A DNA stretch of 13,298 bases from an uncultured Collinsella sp. (GTDB lineage: Bacteria; Actinomycetota; Coriobacteriia; Coriobacteriales; Coriobacteriaceae): NCBI GenBank assembly GCA_902478875.1, contig CABSMZ010000036.1, forward strand, positions 1 to 13,298, given 5' to 3'. Below, one piece after another: positions 6,360 to 11,907 of the stretch. The stretch's first letter is position 1, and every line of letters begins with the position of its first letter. Below the pieces are notes generated by a model. That model was not told the origin of the DNA. It made no database searches and saw only the letters and a program-made list of their open reading frames with translations. A program made the translations under genes and the position numbers.

Positions 6360-7514
6360 ATGGTCGAGTGGATTGTTAAACGAGCACAGGGTGACCGTGC
6401 GCGCGTGGGCACGTTGACGGGCGTGGTGTGCATTATCGCCAATGTGGCACTTTGCGCTGCAAAGGGTGCAATTGGCGTGCTGTCGGGATCGGTTTCGATC
6501 GTGGCGGACGCCATGAACAACCTGTCCGATGCCAGCTCGAATATCGTGAGCGTGCTGGGCTTTAGGCTGGCGAGCAAGCCGGCCGACCCCGAGCATCCTT
6601 ACGGACATGGCCGCTACGAGTATCTCTCGGGTCTGGTTGTGGCGGCGCTCGTGCTGCTTATTGGCATCGAACTGGTGAAGTCCTCGGTGGAGCGTATCGT
6701 CAACCCGGAGCCTGTCGAGTTCTCGCTTGCCCTGGTGGCAGTTCTAGCGCTTTCGATGGTTGTAAAGCTGTGGATGGCGGTCCTCAACCAAAAGCTCGGC
6801 GATCGCATTGAGTCCGAGACGCTGCATGCGACCGCGCAGGATTCCAAGAACGATGTTCTTGCTACGGGCGCCGTGTTAGCGTGCGCAATTGTTTCGCAGG
6901 TGACGCACATCAATCTTGACGCATGGGTCGGCCTTGCCGTTGGCGCCTATATCGGCTGGAGCGGCTTTGAGCTCATCCTGGATACGGTGAGCCCGCTTTT
7001 GGGCCAGGCGCCCGATCCTAAGCTGGTCAAGCACATTCGAGACAAAATCATGAGCTACCCCGGCGTTTTGGGCGTTCACGATTTGATGGTTCACGACTAC
7101 GGCCCGGGCAGGAAGTTCGCAACCGCTCACGCCGAGATGGCGGCTGAGGCCAGCCCGCTGGAAAGTCACGACACGCTCGACAACATTGAACAGGCATTTA
7201 GGAACGAAGACGGCATGATTGTCACGCTCCATTACGACCCCATCGTGACCGACGATCCAAAGGTGGCGAGCATGCGTTTGCGCATCAACGCTATGGCTCA
7301 AGAGATTGATAGCCGCCTCTCGATCCACGACCTACGCTGTGTTCCGGGCCCCACGCACACCAACGTGATCTTTGACTGCGTGCGTCCCTCGGATCTGCAG
7401 ATGAGTGCCGAAGACTTAAAGCACGCGCTGGCACAACGGGTCGAATCGGAATATCCCAAGTCGATTGCCAAGATCACGATCGACGAAGACTACGTAGGGC
7501 ATACCCACGAGTAG
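6360..7514 (+). CDS. Cation diffusion facilitator family transporter with two C-terminal ferredoxin-like domains
   Basis: Exports divalent metal ions from the cytoplasm by proton exchange. 384 residues, longer than the usual roughly 300. The membrane part (about 12-215) has six segments. Metal-site motifs are DAMNNLSD in segment 2 (Asp50, Asn54) and QDSKND in segment 5 (Asp161, Asp165). The Asn in place of one Asp/His resembles the Mn(II)-exporting branch, so manganese is the best guess, by inference. Residues about 218-295 form the expected cytoplasmic dimerisation domain. Residues about 303-380 look like a second copy of the same type of fold. The ATG has AGGTAA upstream (6352-6357). It has its own promoter and is followed 39 bases on by the phosphatase gene. 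Confidence 0.9.
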   Translation: MVEWIVKRAQGDRARVGTLTGVVCIIANVALCAAKGAIGVLSGSVSIVADAMNNLSDASSNIVSVLGFRLASKPADPEHPYGHGRYEYLSGLVVAALVLLIGIELVKSSVERIVNPEPVEFSLALVAVLALSMVVKLWMAVLNQKLGDRIESETLHATAQDSKNDVLATGAVLACAIVSQVTHINLDAWVGLAVGAYIGWSGFELILDTVSPLLGQAPDPKLVKHIRDKIMSYPGVLGVHDLMVHDYGPGRKFATAHAEMAAEASPLESHDTLDNIEQAFRNEDGMIVTLHYDPIVTDDPKVASMRLRINAMAQEIDSRLSIHDLRCVPGPTHTNVIFDCVRPSDLQMSAEDLKHALAQRVESEYPKSIAKITIDEDYVGHTHE

Positions 7515-7553
7515 GGCTGTGCCAGCAAAGCAAGTTATACAGAAGGGGAGAAT

Positions 7554-8180
7554 ATGAAGAGGCTGTATCTGCTCCGCCACGGCCAGACGGAATTCAACGT
7601 CAAAAAGCTCGTCCAGGGTCGCTGCGATTCTCCGTTGACCGACCTGGGCCGCAAGCAAGCGGGAATGGCAGCCGCATGGCTCAAAGCCCACGGCGTCGTC
7701 CCCGACAAAGTGGTCTCTTCGCCCTTAGGCCGAGCCATGGACACGGCTCAGCTCGTCGCATGCGAGCTCCTCGGCCCGGATACAGCAGTCGAGCCCTGCG
7801 AAGGCATCATCGAGCGCAGCTACGGCACCTTCGAAGAAGGCCCCCACGACGCCCTACCCACCGACGTCTGGGACCCCGGCGAGGACTTGGTCCCCTTTGG
7901 AGGAGAAGGAAGTCATGCCCTGCAGGAGCGCATGGTAGCCACCCTCACCAATCTCATGGGCGCCGAGGGGATCGAAACCCTCCTAGCAGTAAGCCACGGC
8001 AGCGCCAGCCGCCAATTCATCAAGGCTGCAGCCCCAGAGGGCTTCGAGCTCCCAACAATACTCCCCAACTGCGCCATTATGATTTTCGATTTTGATGAGG
8101 CGGAGCCACAAGTAGAGGGCGAGCCAATGCAATGCAAGTTCACCCTCCAGCAAATAGTGGACCCCCAACAAAGTCATTAG
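7554..8180 (+). CDS. Histidine phosphatase family protein (phosphoglycerate-mutase-like)
   Basis: A cytoplasmic phosphatase or mutase of the branch that uses a phospho-histidine. 208 residues. The catalytic His9 lies in LRHGQTEFN (RHG motif), Arg60 in SSPLGRAMDTA, the acid Glu87 in GIIERSYG, and the second His148 in VSHGSASRQF. The length and the ERSYGTFEEG stretch fit small cofactor-independent phosphatases rather than glycolytic GpmA (about 230-250 residues). The substrate cannot be told. Start ATG 7554 follows AAGGGGAGA. It is 39 bases behind the cation efflux gene and probably shares its transcript. The 3' half uses some codons that are rare in the neighbours (CTA, ATA, GTA), a weak hint of a different history. 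Confidence 0.9.
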   Translation: MKRLYLLRHGQTEFNVKKLVQGRCDSPLTDLGRKQAGMAAAWLKAHGVVPDKVVSSPLGRAMDTAQLVACELLGPDTAVEPCEGIIERSYGTFEEGPHDALPTDVWDPGEDLVPFGGEGSHALQERMVATLTNLMGAEGIETLLAVSHGSASRQFIKAAAPEGFELPTILPNCAIMIFDFDEAEPQVEGEPMQCKFTLQQIVDPQQSH

Positions 8181-8218
8181 CCTGAGCGAGCAGAGTTAAG
8201 CAGACATCAACGTGTCGT

Positions 8219-8369
8219 CTCCCGAGCACGGCGGAGGGCCGGAGAAATATATTAAGGTCATCGCGAGTTCCGCACGCAAAGGAGAGCACTTAATGTGCTC
8301 TCCGTCTTGCGCAGGACTGTAGAGCAGGGACCTTAATATATTTCTCCGGCCCTCCGCCGTGCTCGGGAG
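8219..8369. repeat. Perfect 41-bp inverted repeat around a 69-bp self-complementary spacer
   Basis: The left arm 8219-8259 (begins CTCCCGAGCACGG, ends ATATATTAAGGTC) is the exact reverse complement of the right arm 8329-8369. The spacer 8260-8328 folds too: GGAGAGCAC (8281-8289) and GTGCTCTCC (8295-8303) enclose TTAAT. Outside them CGCAA/TTGCG (8275-8279 and 8307-8311) and AGTTC/GGACT (8266-8270 and 8314-8318) continue the pairing with bulges. Beyond the arms, CGTG (8211) and CACG (8375) still match. The whole is one long palindrome of about 150-170 bp. No T-run follows it, there is no obvious target-site duplication, and it has no coding capacity. It could be a miniature transposable element, a dispersed palindromic repeat, or a structure that blocks transcription coming from upstream. 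Confidence 0.95.
8281..8303 (+). repeat. Inner hairpin of the palindromic element
   Basis: Nine-base perfect stem (GGAGAGCAC / GTGCTCTCC) with a five-base loop TTAAT at the centre of the 69-bp spacer. It is near the middle of the larger inverted repeat and gives it a nested hairpin. Confidence 0.9.
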
Positions 8370-8381
8370 CCATCCACGCAC

Positions 8382-8395
8382 TTTACCTGCGTAAA
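8382..8395. promoter_or_regulatory. Short dyad TTTAC-N4-GTAAA upstream of the rplC promoter element
   Basis: TTTAC (8382-8386) and GTAAA (8391-8395) are perfect inverted half-sites with a 4-base spacer, about 47 bases upstream of the -10-like TATACT. The geometry would suit a small operator, but a 5-base half-site can occur by chance. Confidence 0.3.
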
Positions 8396-8420
8396 CAATG
8401 TGAGTGAAATATGAATCTCG

Positions 8421-8447
8421 ATGGATACGCCCGCAGCCGTGTATACT
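8421..8447 (+). promoter_or_regulatory. Promoter-like element before rplC, repeated before rplB
   Basis: The 26 bases 8421-8446 match 10286-10311 at 23 positions. Shared parts are ATGGA-Y-ACGCCCG and CCGTGTATAC. TATACT (8442-8447) looks like a -10 box, which would start transcription near 8454 and give a leader of about 177 bases. No good -35 box is visible at the usual spacing; the conserved block covers the normal spacer region instead, so a bound protein or an alternative sigma factor may be involved. Confidence 0.6.
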
Positions 8448-8453
8448 AAACAG

Positions 8454-8630
8454 CTGTGTGAAACCAGGGGAGTATTCTGGCTGGACAAAATGCCTGCTTA
8501 ATAGGGTTGTCAGGTAGTCCGGGCGAAATACAAGGCTGGGGAGCACGTCGTGTAAGTAGTGGTCCTCTAGGGGCGTACGCTCGGTGGTGTACGCATTGTC
8601 CCAAGACCACGCGAGAGTTGGGATCATATC
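8454..8630 (+). ncRNA. Structured 5' leader of the rplC operon
   Basis: Two hairpins can be drawn. The first is CTGGAC/GTCCGG (8481-8486 with 8517-8522) joined through a one-sided AAAA bulge to TGCCTG/CAGGTA (8491-8496 with 8511-8516), closed by a 14-base loop. The second is GTGGTC/GACCAC (8559-8564 with 8605-8610), then GGG/CCC (8570-8572 with 8600-8602), a bulge ATTGT, and GCGTAC/GTACGC (8573-8578 with 8589-8594). The second ends 20 bases before the start codon. The layout suits autogenous control by a ribosomal protein. It does not resemble a leader family I know. Transcript ends are inferred. Confidence 0.5.
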
Positions 8631-9251
8631 TTGATCAGCATGATTCTCGGCCGCAAGATTGGCATGACCCAGGTTTGGGACGAGGACGATAACGTCGTTC
8701 CCGTCACGGTCATCCAGGCTGGCCCCTGCGCTGTCTCGCAGGTTAAAACTCAGGCAACCGACGGCTATGACGCCGTCCAGATCGGTTTCGGCGACATCAA
8801 GGCCAAGAACGTGAACAAGCCCATGGCTGGTCACTTCGCCAAGGCTGGCGTCGAGCCTGTCCGCTTCCTTCGTGAGGTCCGCGTCGAGAACGGCGAGGAG
8901 CACAAGGTCGGCGAGGTCGTCACCGTCGCTGATTTCGCTGATGTCGAGAAGGTCGACGTCATCGGTACCTCCAAGGGTAAGGGCTTCCAGGGTCGCATCA
9001 AGCGCTGGGGTCAGCGCCGCGGTCCTATGACGCATGGTTCTCACTTCCAGCGTCACCCCGGTTCTATCGGTCAGTGCGCCTATCCTGCGCGCGTCCTCAA
9101 GGGCGTCAAGATGGCCGGTCACATGGGTAACGAGCGCGTTACCGTCAAGAACCTTTCCGTTGTCCGCATCGATGCCGAGCAGAACCTCATCTTGGTCAAG
9201 GGCGCTGTCCCGGGTGCCAAGAATGGTCTCGTCGCCATCCGTATGGCCTAA
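8631..9251 (+). CDS. rplC: 50S ribosomal protein L3
   Basis: Early-assembling 23S rRNA binding protein of the large subunit. It has the N-terminal ILGRKIGMTQVWDE and the long central loop with KGKGFQGRIKRWG and HPGSIGQCAYPARV. The Gln after GSIG is the residue methylated by PrmB in E. coli. I use TTG 8631, giving MISMILGRK, for two reasons: GGGA at 8620-8623 lies seven bases upstream, and the three residues before ILGRK match the length of Bacillus L3. ATG 8640 is the alternative and has no ribosome-binding site at the right distance. 206 residues. It is the first gene of the ribosomal cluster here, with rplD 46 bases downstream. Confidence 0.95.
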   Translation: MISMILGRKIGMTQVWDEDDNVVPVTVIQAGPCAVSQVKTQATDGYDAVQIGFGDIKAKNVNKPMAGHFAKAGVEPVRFLREVRVENGEEHKVGEVVTVADFADVEKVDVIGTSKGKGFQGRIKRWGQRRGPMTHGSHFQRHPGSIGQCAYPARVLKGVKMAGHMGNERVTVKNLSVVRIDAEQNLILVKGAVPGAKNGLVAIRMA

Positions 9252-9297
9252 GGGCCCAGCCCATTTAGCCCAGCGTCATACCAAGGAGAACACTTAA

Positions 9298-9924
9298 ATG
9301 GCAAAGTTTGAAGTAAAGAACAGCGAGGGCAAGAAGGTCGCCGAGGCCGAGCTCGCCGCTGAGGTGTACGGCATCGAGCCGAACATCCACGTTATGCACC
9401 ACATCGTCAAGTGCCAGATGGCCTCTTGGCGTCAGGGCACCCAGTCCGCTAAGGGCCGCTCTGAGGTTTCCGGTGGCGGCAAGAAGCCTTGGCGTCAGAA
9501 GGGCACCGGCCGTGCCCGCCAGGGTTCCATCCGTGCTGCCCAGTGGCGTCACGGTGGCGTTGTCTTCGCCCCCAAGCCCCGTTCCTACGCTAAGCGTATG
9601 AACAACAAGGAGGTCAAGCTGGCTATGCGCTCCGCGCTGTCCGCCAAGCTGGCCGATGGCGAGCTCGTGCTCGTCGACGACTACGGCTTCGAGAAGCCTT
9701 CCACCAAGGCTGCCGTTGCCATGCTCAAGGCTCTTGGCCTTGAGGGCAAGCGTCTGACCATCATCGTTCGCGATGAGGACGTCAACGCCTACCTGTCGTT
9801 CCGCAATATTCCCAAGACGTTCATCATCACCGCTGACGAGGCCAACACCTACGATCTCGTCAACAACAACGCTGTGCTGATGCCCGCCGACATCGCCGCT
9901 CACTTCGGGGAGGTGCTTGCATAA
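9298..9924 (+). CDS. rplD: 50S ribosomal protein L4
   Basis: 23S rRNA binding protein that lines part of the exit tunnel; in some proteobacteria it also represses its own operon. 208 residues. It shows the basic extended loop with GGGKKPWRQKGTGRARQGS (about 60-78), RHGGVVFAPKPRSY, and the C-terminal alpha/beta domain. ATG 9298 follows AAGGAG (9282-9287). The stop TAA 9922-9924 touches the rplW start with no gap. Confidence 0.97.
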   Translation: MAKFEVKNSEGKKVAEAELAAEVYGIEPNIHVMHHIVKCQMASWRQGTQSAKGRSEVSGGGKKPWRQKGTGRARQGSIRAAQWRHGGVVFAPKPRSYAKRMNNKEVKLAMRSALSAKLADGELVLVDDYGFEKPSTKAAVAMLKALGLEGKRLTIIVRDEDVNAYLSFRNIPKTFIITADEANTYDLVNNNAVLMPADIAAHFGEVLA

Positions 9925-10212
9925 ATGACCGCCCACGAGATCATCATCCGTCCGATCGTGTCCGAGCGTTCCTTCTCCGGCATGGAGCAGAACAAGTACA
10001 CGTTCGAGGTCGCCAAGGATGCTAACAAGTATCAGATCAAGGACGCTGTCGAGGAGATCTTCGGCGTCAAGGTCGTTCGCGTGAACACCTTGACGGTCAA
10101 GCCCAAGACCAAGCGCGTGCGCTATGTCGCCGGCAAGACCCGTTCTTGGAAGAAGGCCATCGTCACGCTGGCCGAGGGCGACACCATCGAGGTCTTTGGC
10201 AACCAGGCCTAA
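9925..10212 (+). CDS. rplW: 50S ribosomal protein L23
   Basis: Binds 23S rRNA at the tunnel exit and is the docking site for trigger factor and SRP. 95 residues. Typical features are IIIRPIVSERS near the N-terminus and the NKYQIKDAVEEIFGVKVVRVNT helix-strand region, followed by the basic arm KPKTKRVRY. The start directly follows the rplD stop; GGGAGG at 9908-9913, inside rplD, serves as Shine-Dalgarno at a slightly long distance. Confidence 0.96.
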   Translation: MTAHEIIIRPIVSERSFSGMEQNKYTFEVAKDANKYQIKDAVEEIFGVKVVRVNTLTVKPKTKRVRYVAGKTRSWKKAIVTLAEGDTIEVFGNQA

Positions 10213-10229
10213 GACTCGCTGCTGTTGAG

Positions 10230-10267
10230 TGAGCTCATGCCTCCCAAATAGGGGAGGCGAGAGCTCA
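10230..10267 (+). terminator. Strong two-part hairpin after rplW (attenuator or processing site)
   Basis: TGAGCTC (10230-10236) pairs with GAGCTCA (10261-10267), and GCCTCCC (10239-10245) pairs with GGGAGGC (10252-10258). The two 7-bp helices are separated by a 2x2 internal loop and capped by a six-base loop. Only GGTTTC follows rather than a T-run, so full termination is doubtful. Partial termination, pausing or RNA cleavage between rplW and rplB are all possible. Confidence 0.55.
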
Positions 10268-10273
10268 AGGTTT

Positions 10274-10298
10274 CGGGCGTATAAAATGGACACGCCCG
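10274..10298 (+). repeat. Inverted repeat overlapping the rplB promoter-like element
   Basis: CGGGCGT (10274-10280) and ACGCCCG (10292-10298) are perfect 7-base inverted arms around ATAAAATGGAC. The right arm is part of the conserved element at 10286-10311; the left arm has no counterpart in the copy before rplC. It may be an operator or a small hairpin. Confidence 0.6.
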
Positions 10299-10312
10299 GA
10301 ACCGTGTATACG
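10286..10312 (+). promoter_or_regulatory. Promoter-like element before rplB, repeated from before rplC
   Basis: 23 of the 26 bases 10286-10311 equal those at 8421-8446. The -10-like TATACG is at 10307-10312, so a start near 10319 is expected and would leave a leader of about 73 bases. As in the other copy, a clear -35 box is lacking. It would give rplB and the genes behind it a promoter of their own inside the operon. Confidence 0.55.
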
Positions 10313-10318
10313 TCCGGT

Positions 10319-10391
10319 GTCATCGCACCCGAGGCAGAACCTCGAATCCCTGTCTGCGATGGCTAACGGATTCCTATTGAAAGGGATTGTA
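10319..10391 (+). ncRNA. Structured rplB leader with possible masking of the ribosome-binding site
   Basis: CATCGCA (10321-10327) pairs with TGCGATG (10355-10361) and encloses a hairpin CGAGG-CAGAA-CCTCG (10330-10344). AATCCC (10345-10350), unpaired within this fold, is complementary to GGGATT (10383-10388), the Shine-Dalgarno region six bases before the rplB start. It is also complementary to GGATT at 10368-10372. The leader could therefore switch between an open and a closed ribosome-binding site. The leader's start is inferred. Confidence 0.5.
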
Positions 10392-11222
10392 ATGGCTGTA
10401 AAGCACCTTAAGCCGACCTCCGCTGGTAGGCGTTGGCAGACGATCTCCGACTTCTCTGAGATCACCTGCACCAAGCCCGAGAAGTCTCTTCTCGAGCCCC
10501 TGCCCAAGAAGGCCGGTCGTAACAACAACGGCCGCATCACCACCCGCCACCAGGGCGGCGGCGTGAAGCGTCGTTACCGCGTGATCGACTTCAAGCGCAA
10601 CAAGGACGGCGTGCCCGCCAAGGTTGCCACGATCGAGTACGATCCGAACCGTTCCGCTCGCATCGCTCTGCTGCACTACGCTGACGGTGAGAAGCGCTAC
10701 ATCCTGGCCCCCAAGGGCCTCGAGGTCGGTCAGACCATCATGTCCGGTTCTGACGCCGACATCAAGCCGGGCAACGCTCTGCCCCTCGCCGACATCCCCG
10801 TCGGTACGCTCATCCACGCCGTCGAGTTCCAGCCGGGCAAGGGCGCTGCTATCGCCCGTTCCGCCGGTAACTCCTGCCAGCTGATGGGTAAGGAGGGCAA
10901 GTACGCTATCGTCCGTATGCCTTCCTCCGAGATGCGCCGCATCCTCGTTACCTGCCGCGCCACCGTCGGTGAGGTCGGCAACGCCGATCACGCCAACATC
11001 GTCATCGGCAAGGCCGGCCGTAAGCGTCACATGAACGTGCGCCCGACCGTCCGCGGTACTGTCATGAACCCTGTCGACCACCCGCACGGCGGTGGTGAGG
11101 GCAAGAACCACACCTCTGGTCGTCCCTCTGTTACCCCTTGGGGTAAGCCGACGAAGGGCCTTCGTACGCGCAAGAAGAAGAAGGTCTCGAACCAGCACAT
11201 CATTCGTCGCCGTAAGAAGTAA
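10392..11222 (+). CDS. rplB: 50S ribosomal protein L2
   Basis: Central 23S rRNA binding protein near the peptidyl-transferase centre, needed for subunit joining. 276 residues, normal length. It has the opening MAVKHLKPTSAGRR, NNNGRITTRHQGGGVKRRYR, and the C-terminal VDHPHGGGEGK with the conserved His. ATG 10392 is chosen because AAAGGG lies just upstream and the protein then begins as L2 does. A longer frame from 10317 runs through the leader and is not credible. It stands 179 bases behind rplW, the only wide gap in this ribosomal cluster. Confidence 0.97.
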   Translation: MAVKHLKPTSAGRRWQTISDFSEITCTKPEKSLLEPLPKKAGRNNNGRITTRHQGGGVKRRYRVIDFKRNKDGVPAKVATIEYDPNRSARIALLHYADGEKRYILAPKGLEVGQTIMSGSDADIKPGNALPLADIPVGTLIHAVEFQPGKGAAIARSAGNSCQLMGKEGKYAIVRMPSSEMRRILVTCRATVGEVGNADHANIVIGKAGRKRHMNVRPTVRGTVMNPVDHPHGGGEGKNHTSGRPSVTPWGKPTKGLRTRKKKKVSNQHIIRRRKK

Positions 11223-11254
11223 TTTCGGATACCGAGTTTTAGGAGAAAGCACTT

Positions 11255-11515
11255 ATGAGCAGAAGTCTCAAAAAGGGCCCGTTCGTGGAGACTCGCCTTC
11301 TCTCGCGTATCACCGCGATGAACGAGGCTGGCAAGAAGGACGTCGTGAAGACCTGGTCCCGCGCGTCCACCATCTTCCCCGAGATGGTTGGTCACACCAT
11401 CGCCGTCCACGACGGCCGCAAGCATGTGCCCGTGTATGTTACCGAGTCCATGGTTGGTCACAAGCTCGGCGAGTTCGCGCCGACTCGTACGTTCCGTGGC
11501 CACAAGGCCAAATAG
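11255..11515 (+). CDS. rpsS: 30S ribosomal protein S19
   Basis: Small-subunit head protein that contacts S13 and the A-site region. 86 residues, a little shorter than the E. coli protein. It has MSRSLKKGPFV at the start, the WSRASTIFPEMVGHTIAVH stretch, and the C-terminal VGHKLGEFAPTRTFRGH. ATG 11255 follows TAGGAGAAAGC. 32 bases separate it from rplB and 14 from rplV. Confidence 0.97.
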   Translation: MSRSLKKGPFVETRLLSRITAMNEAGKKDVVKTWSRASTIFPEMVGHTIAVHDGRKHVPVYVTESMVGHKLGEFAPTRTFRGHKAK

Positions 11516-11529
11516 GGGGTTAACCGTAA

Positions 11530-11901
11530 ATGGCAACTAAGTCTATTGAAACTGAGGCCACCGAGGTTCGCGCCGTCGCTAAGTACGTGCGTGTTTCCCC
11601 CAGCAAGGCCCGCCTGGTGGTCGATCTGATCCGCCGCAAGCCTGTCGCTCAGGCCTTCGACATCCTCCACTTCTGCGACCGCGCCGTCGCCGTGGATGTC
11701 GAGAAGGTTCTCCGTTCCGCCGTTGCGAACGCCGAGAACAACAACGGTCTGCGTGCCGACAACCTGGTTGTCGCCGCTGCCTATGTTGACGAGGGTCCGA
11801 CGCTTAAGCGCATCCGTCCCCGCGCCAAGGGTTCCGCTTCTCGCATTCTGAAGCGTACTTCCCACATCACCGTCGTCGTTGCTCCTCGAAAGGAGGCGTA
11901 A
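11530..11901 (+). CDS. rplV: 50S ribosomal protein L22
   Basis: Contacts all domains of 23S rRNA; its beta hairpin reaches into the exit tunnel beside L4. 123 residues, with a short N-terminal addition before the conserved AVAKYVRVSPSKARLVVDL. The hairpin residues RIRPRAKGSASRILKRTSH include the macrolide-sensitive tip region. GGGGGTTAACCGTAA precedes ATG 11530. AAAGGAGG near its 3' end (11889-11896) is the ribosome-binding site for rpsC. Confidence 0.96.
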   Translation: MATKSIETEATEVRAVAKYVRVSPSKARLVVDLIRRKPVAQAFDILHFCDRAVAVDVEKVLRSAVANAENNNGLRADNLVVAAAYVDEGPTLKRIRPRAKGSASRILKRTSHITVVVAPRKEA

Positions 11902-11907
11902 AGCTGT

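Larger units (their letters stand above)
8181..8630. other. 450-bp non-coding region: palindromic element, promoter element and rplC leader
   Basis: No convincing gene lies here; in particular rpsJ, which often stands before rplC, is absent. From left to right it holds a 41-bp perfect inverted repeat with a folding spacer (8219-8369), a small dyad TTTAC-CTGC-GTAAA (8382-8395), a promoter-like element (8421-8447), and a leader with two hairpins (8481-8522 and 8559-8610) ending at the rplC start. Each is listed separately. Confidence 0.85.

Noticed and set aside
8219..8369. Inverted repeat as a simple rho-independent terminator
   Set aside because: Arms are far too long and no T-run follows either arm; it may still slow transcription, but it is not a standard terminator.
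8219..8369. Inverted repeat as a CRISPR array or attachment site
   Set aside because: Only two arms in opposite orientation, no direct repeats with spacers, and no cas, integrase or recombinase gene nearby.
8507..8692. Small plus-strand frame in the rplC leader
   Set aside because: It overlaps the rplC start in another frame, has no ribosome-binding site, and covers the hairpins that explain the sequence better.
8196..9122. Minus-strand frame of 308 codons covering the palindrome and rplC
   Set aside because: It runs through the inverted repeat and antisense to rplC, with no family resemblance.
9265..10323. Open frame of 352 codons on the minus strand across rplD and rplW
   Set aside because: Antisense to two certain ribosomal genes; low-complexity Leu/Val/Gly/Asp-rich product typical of a shadow.
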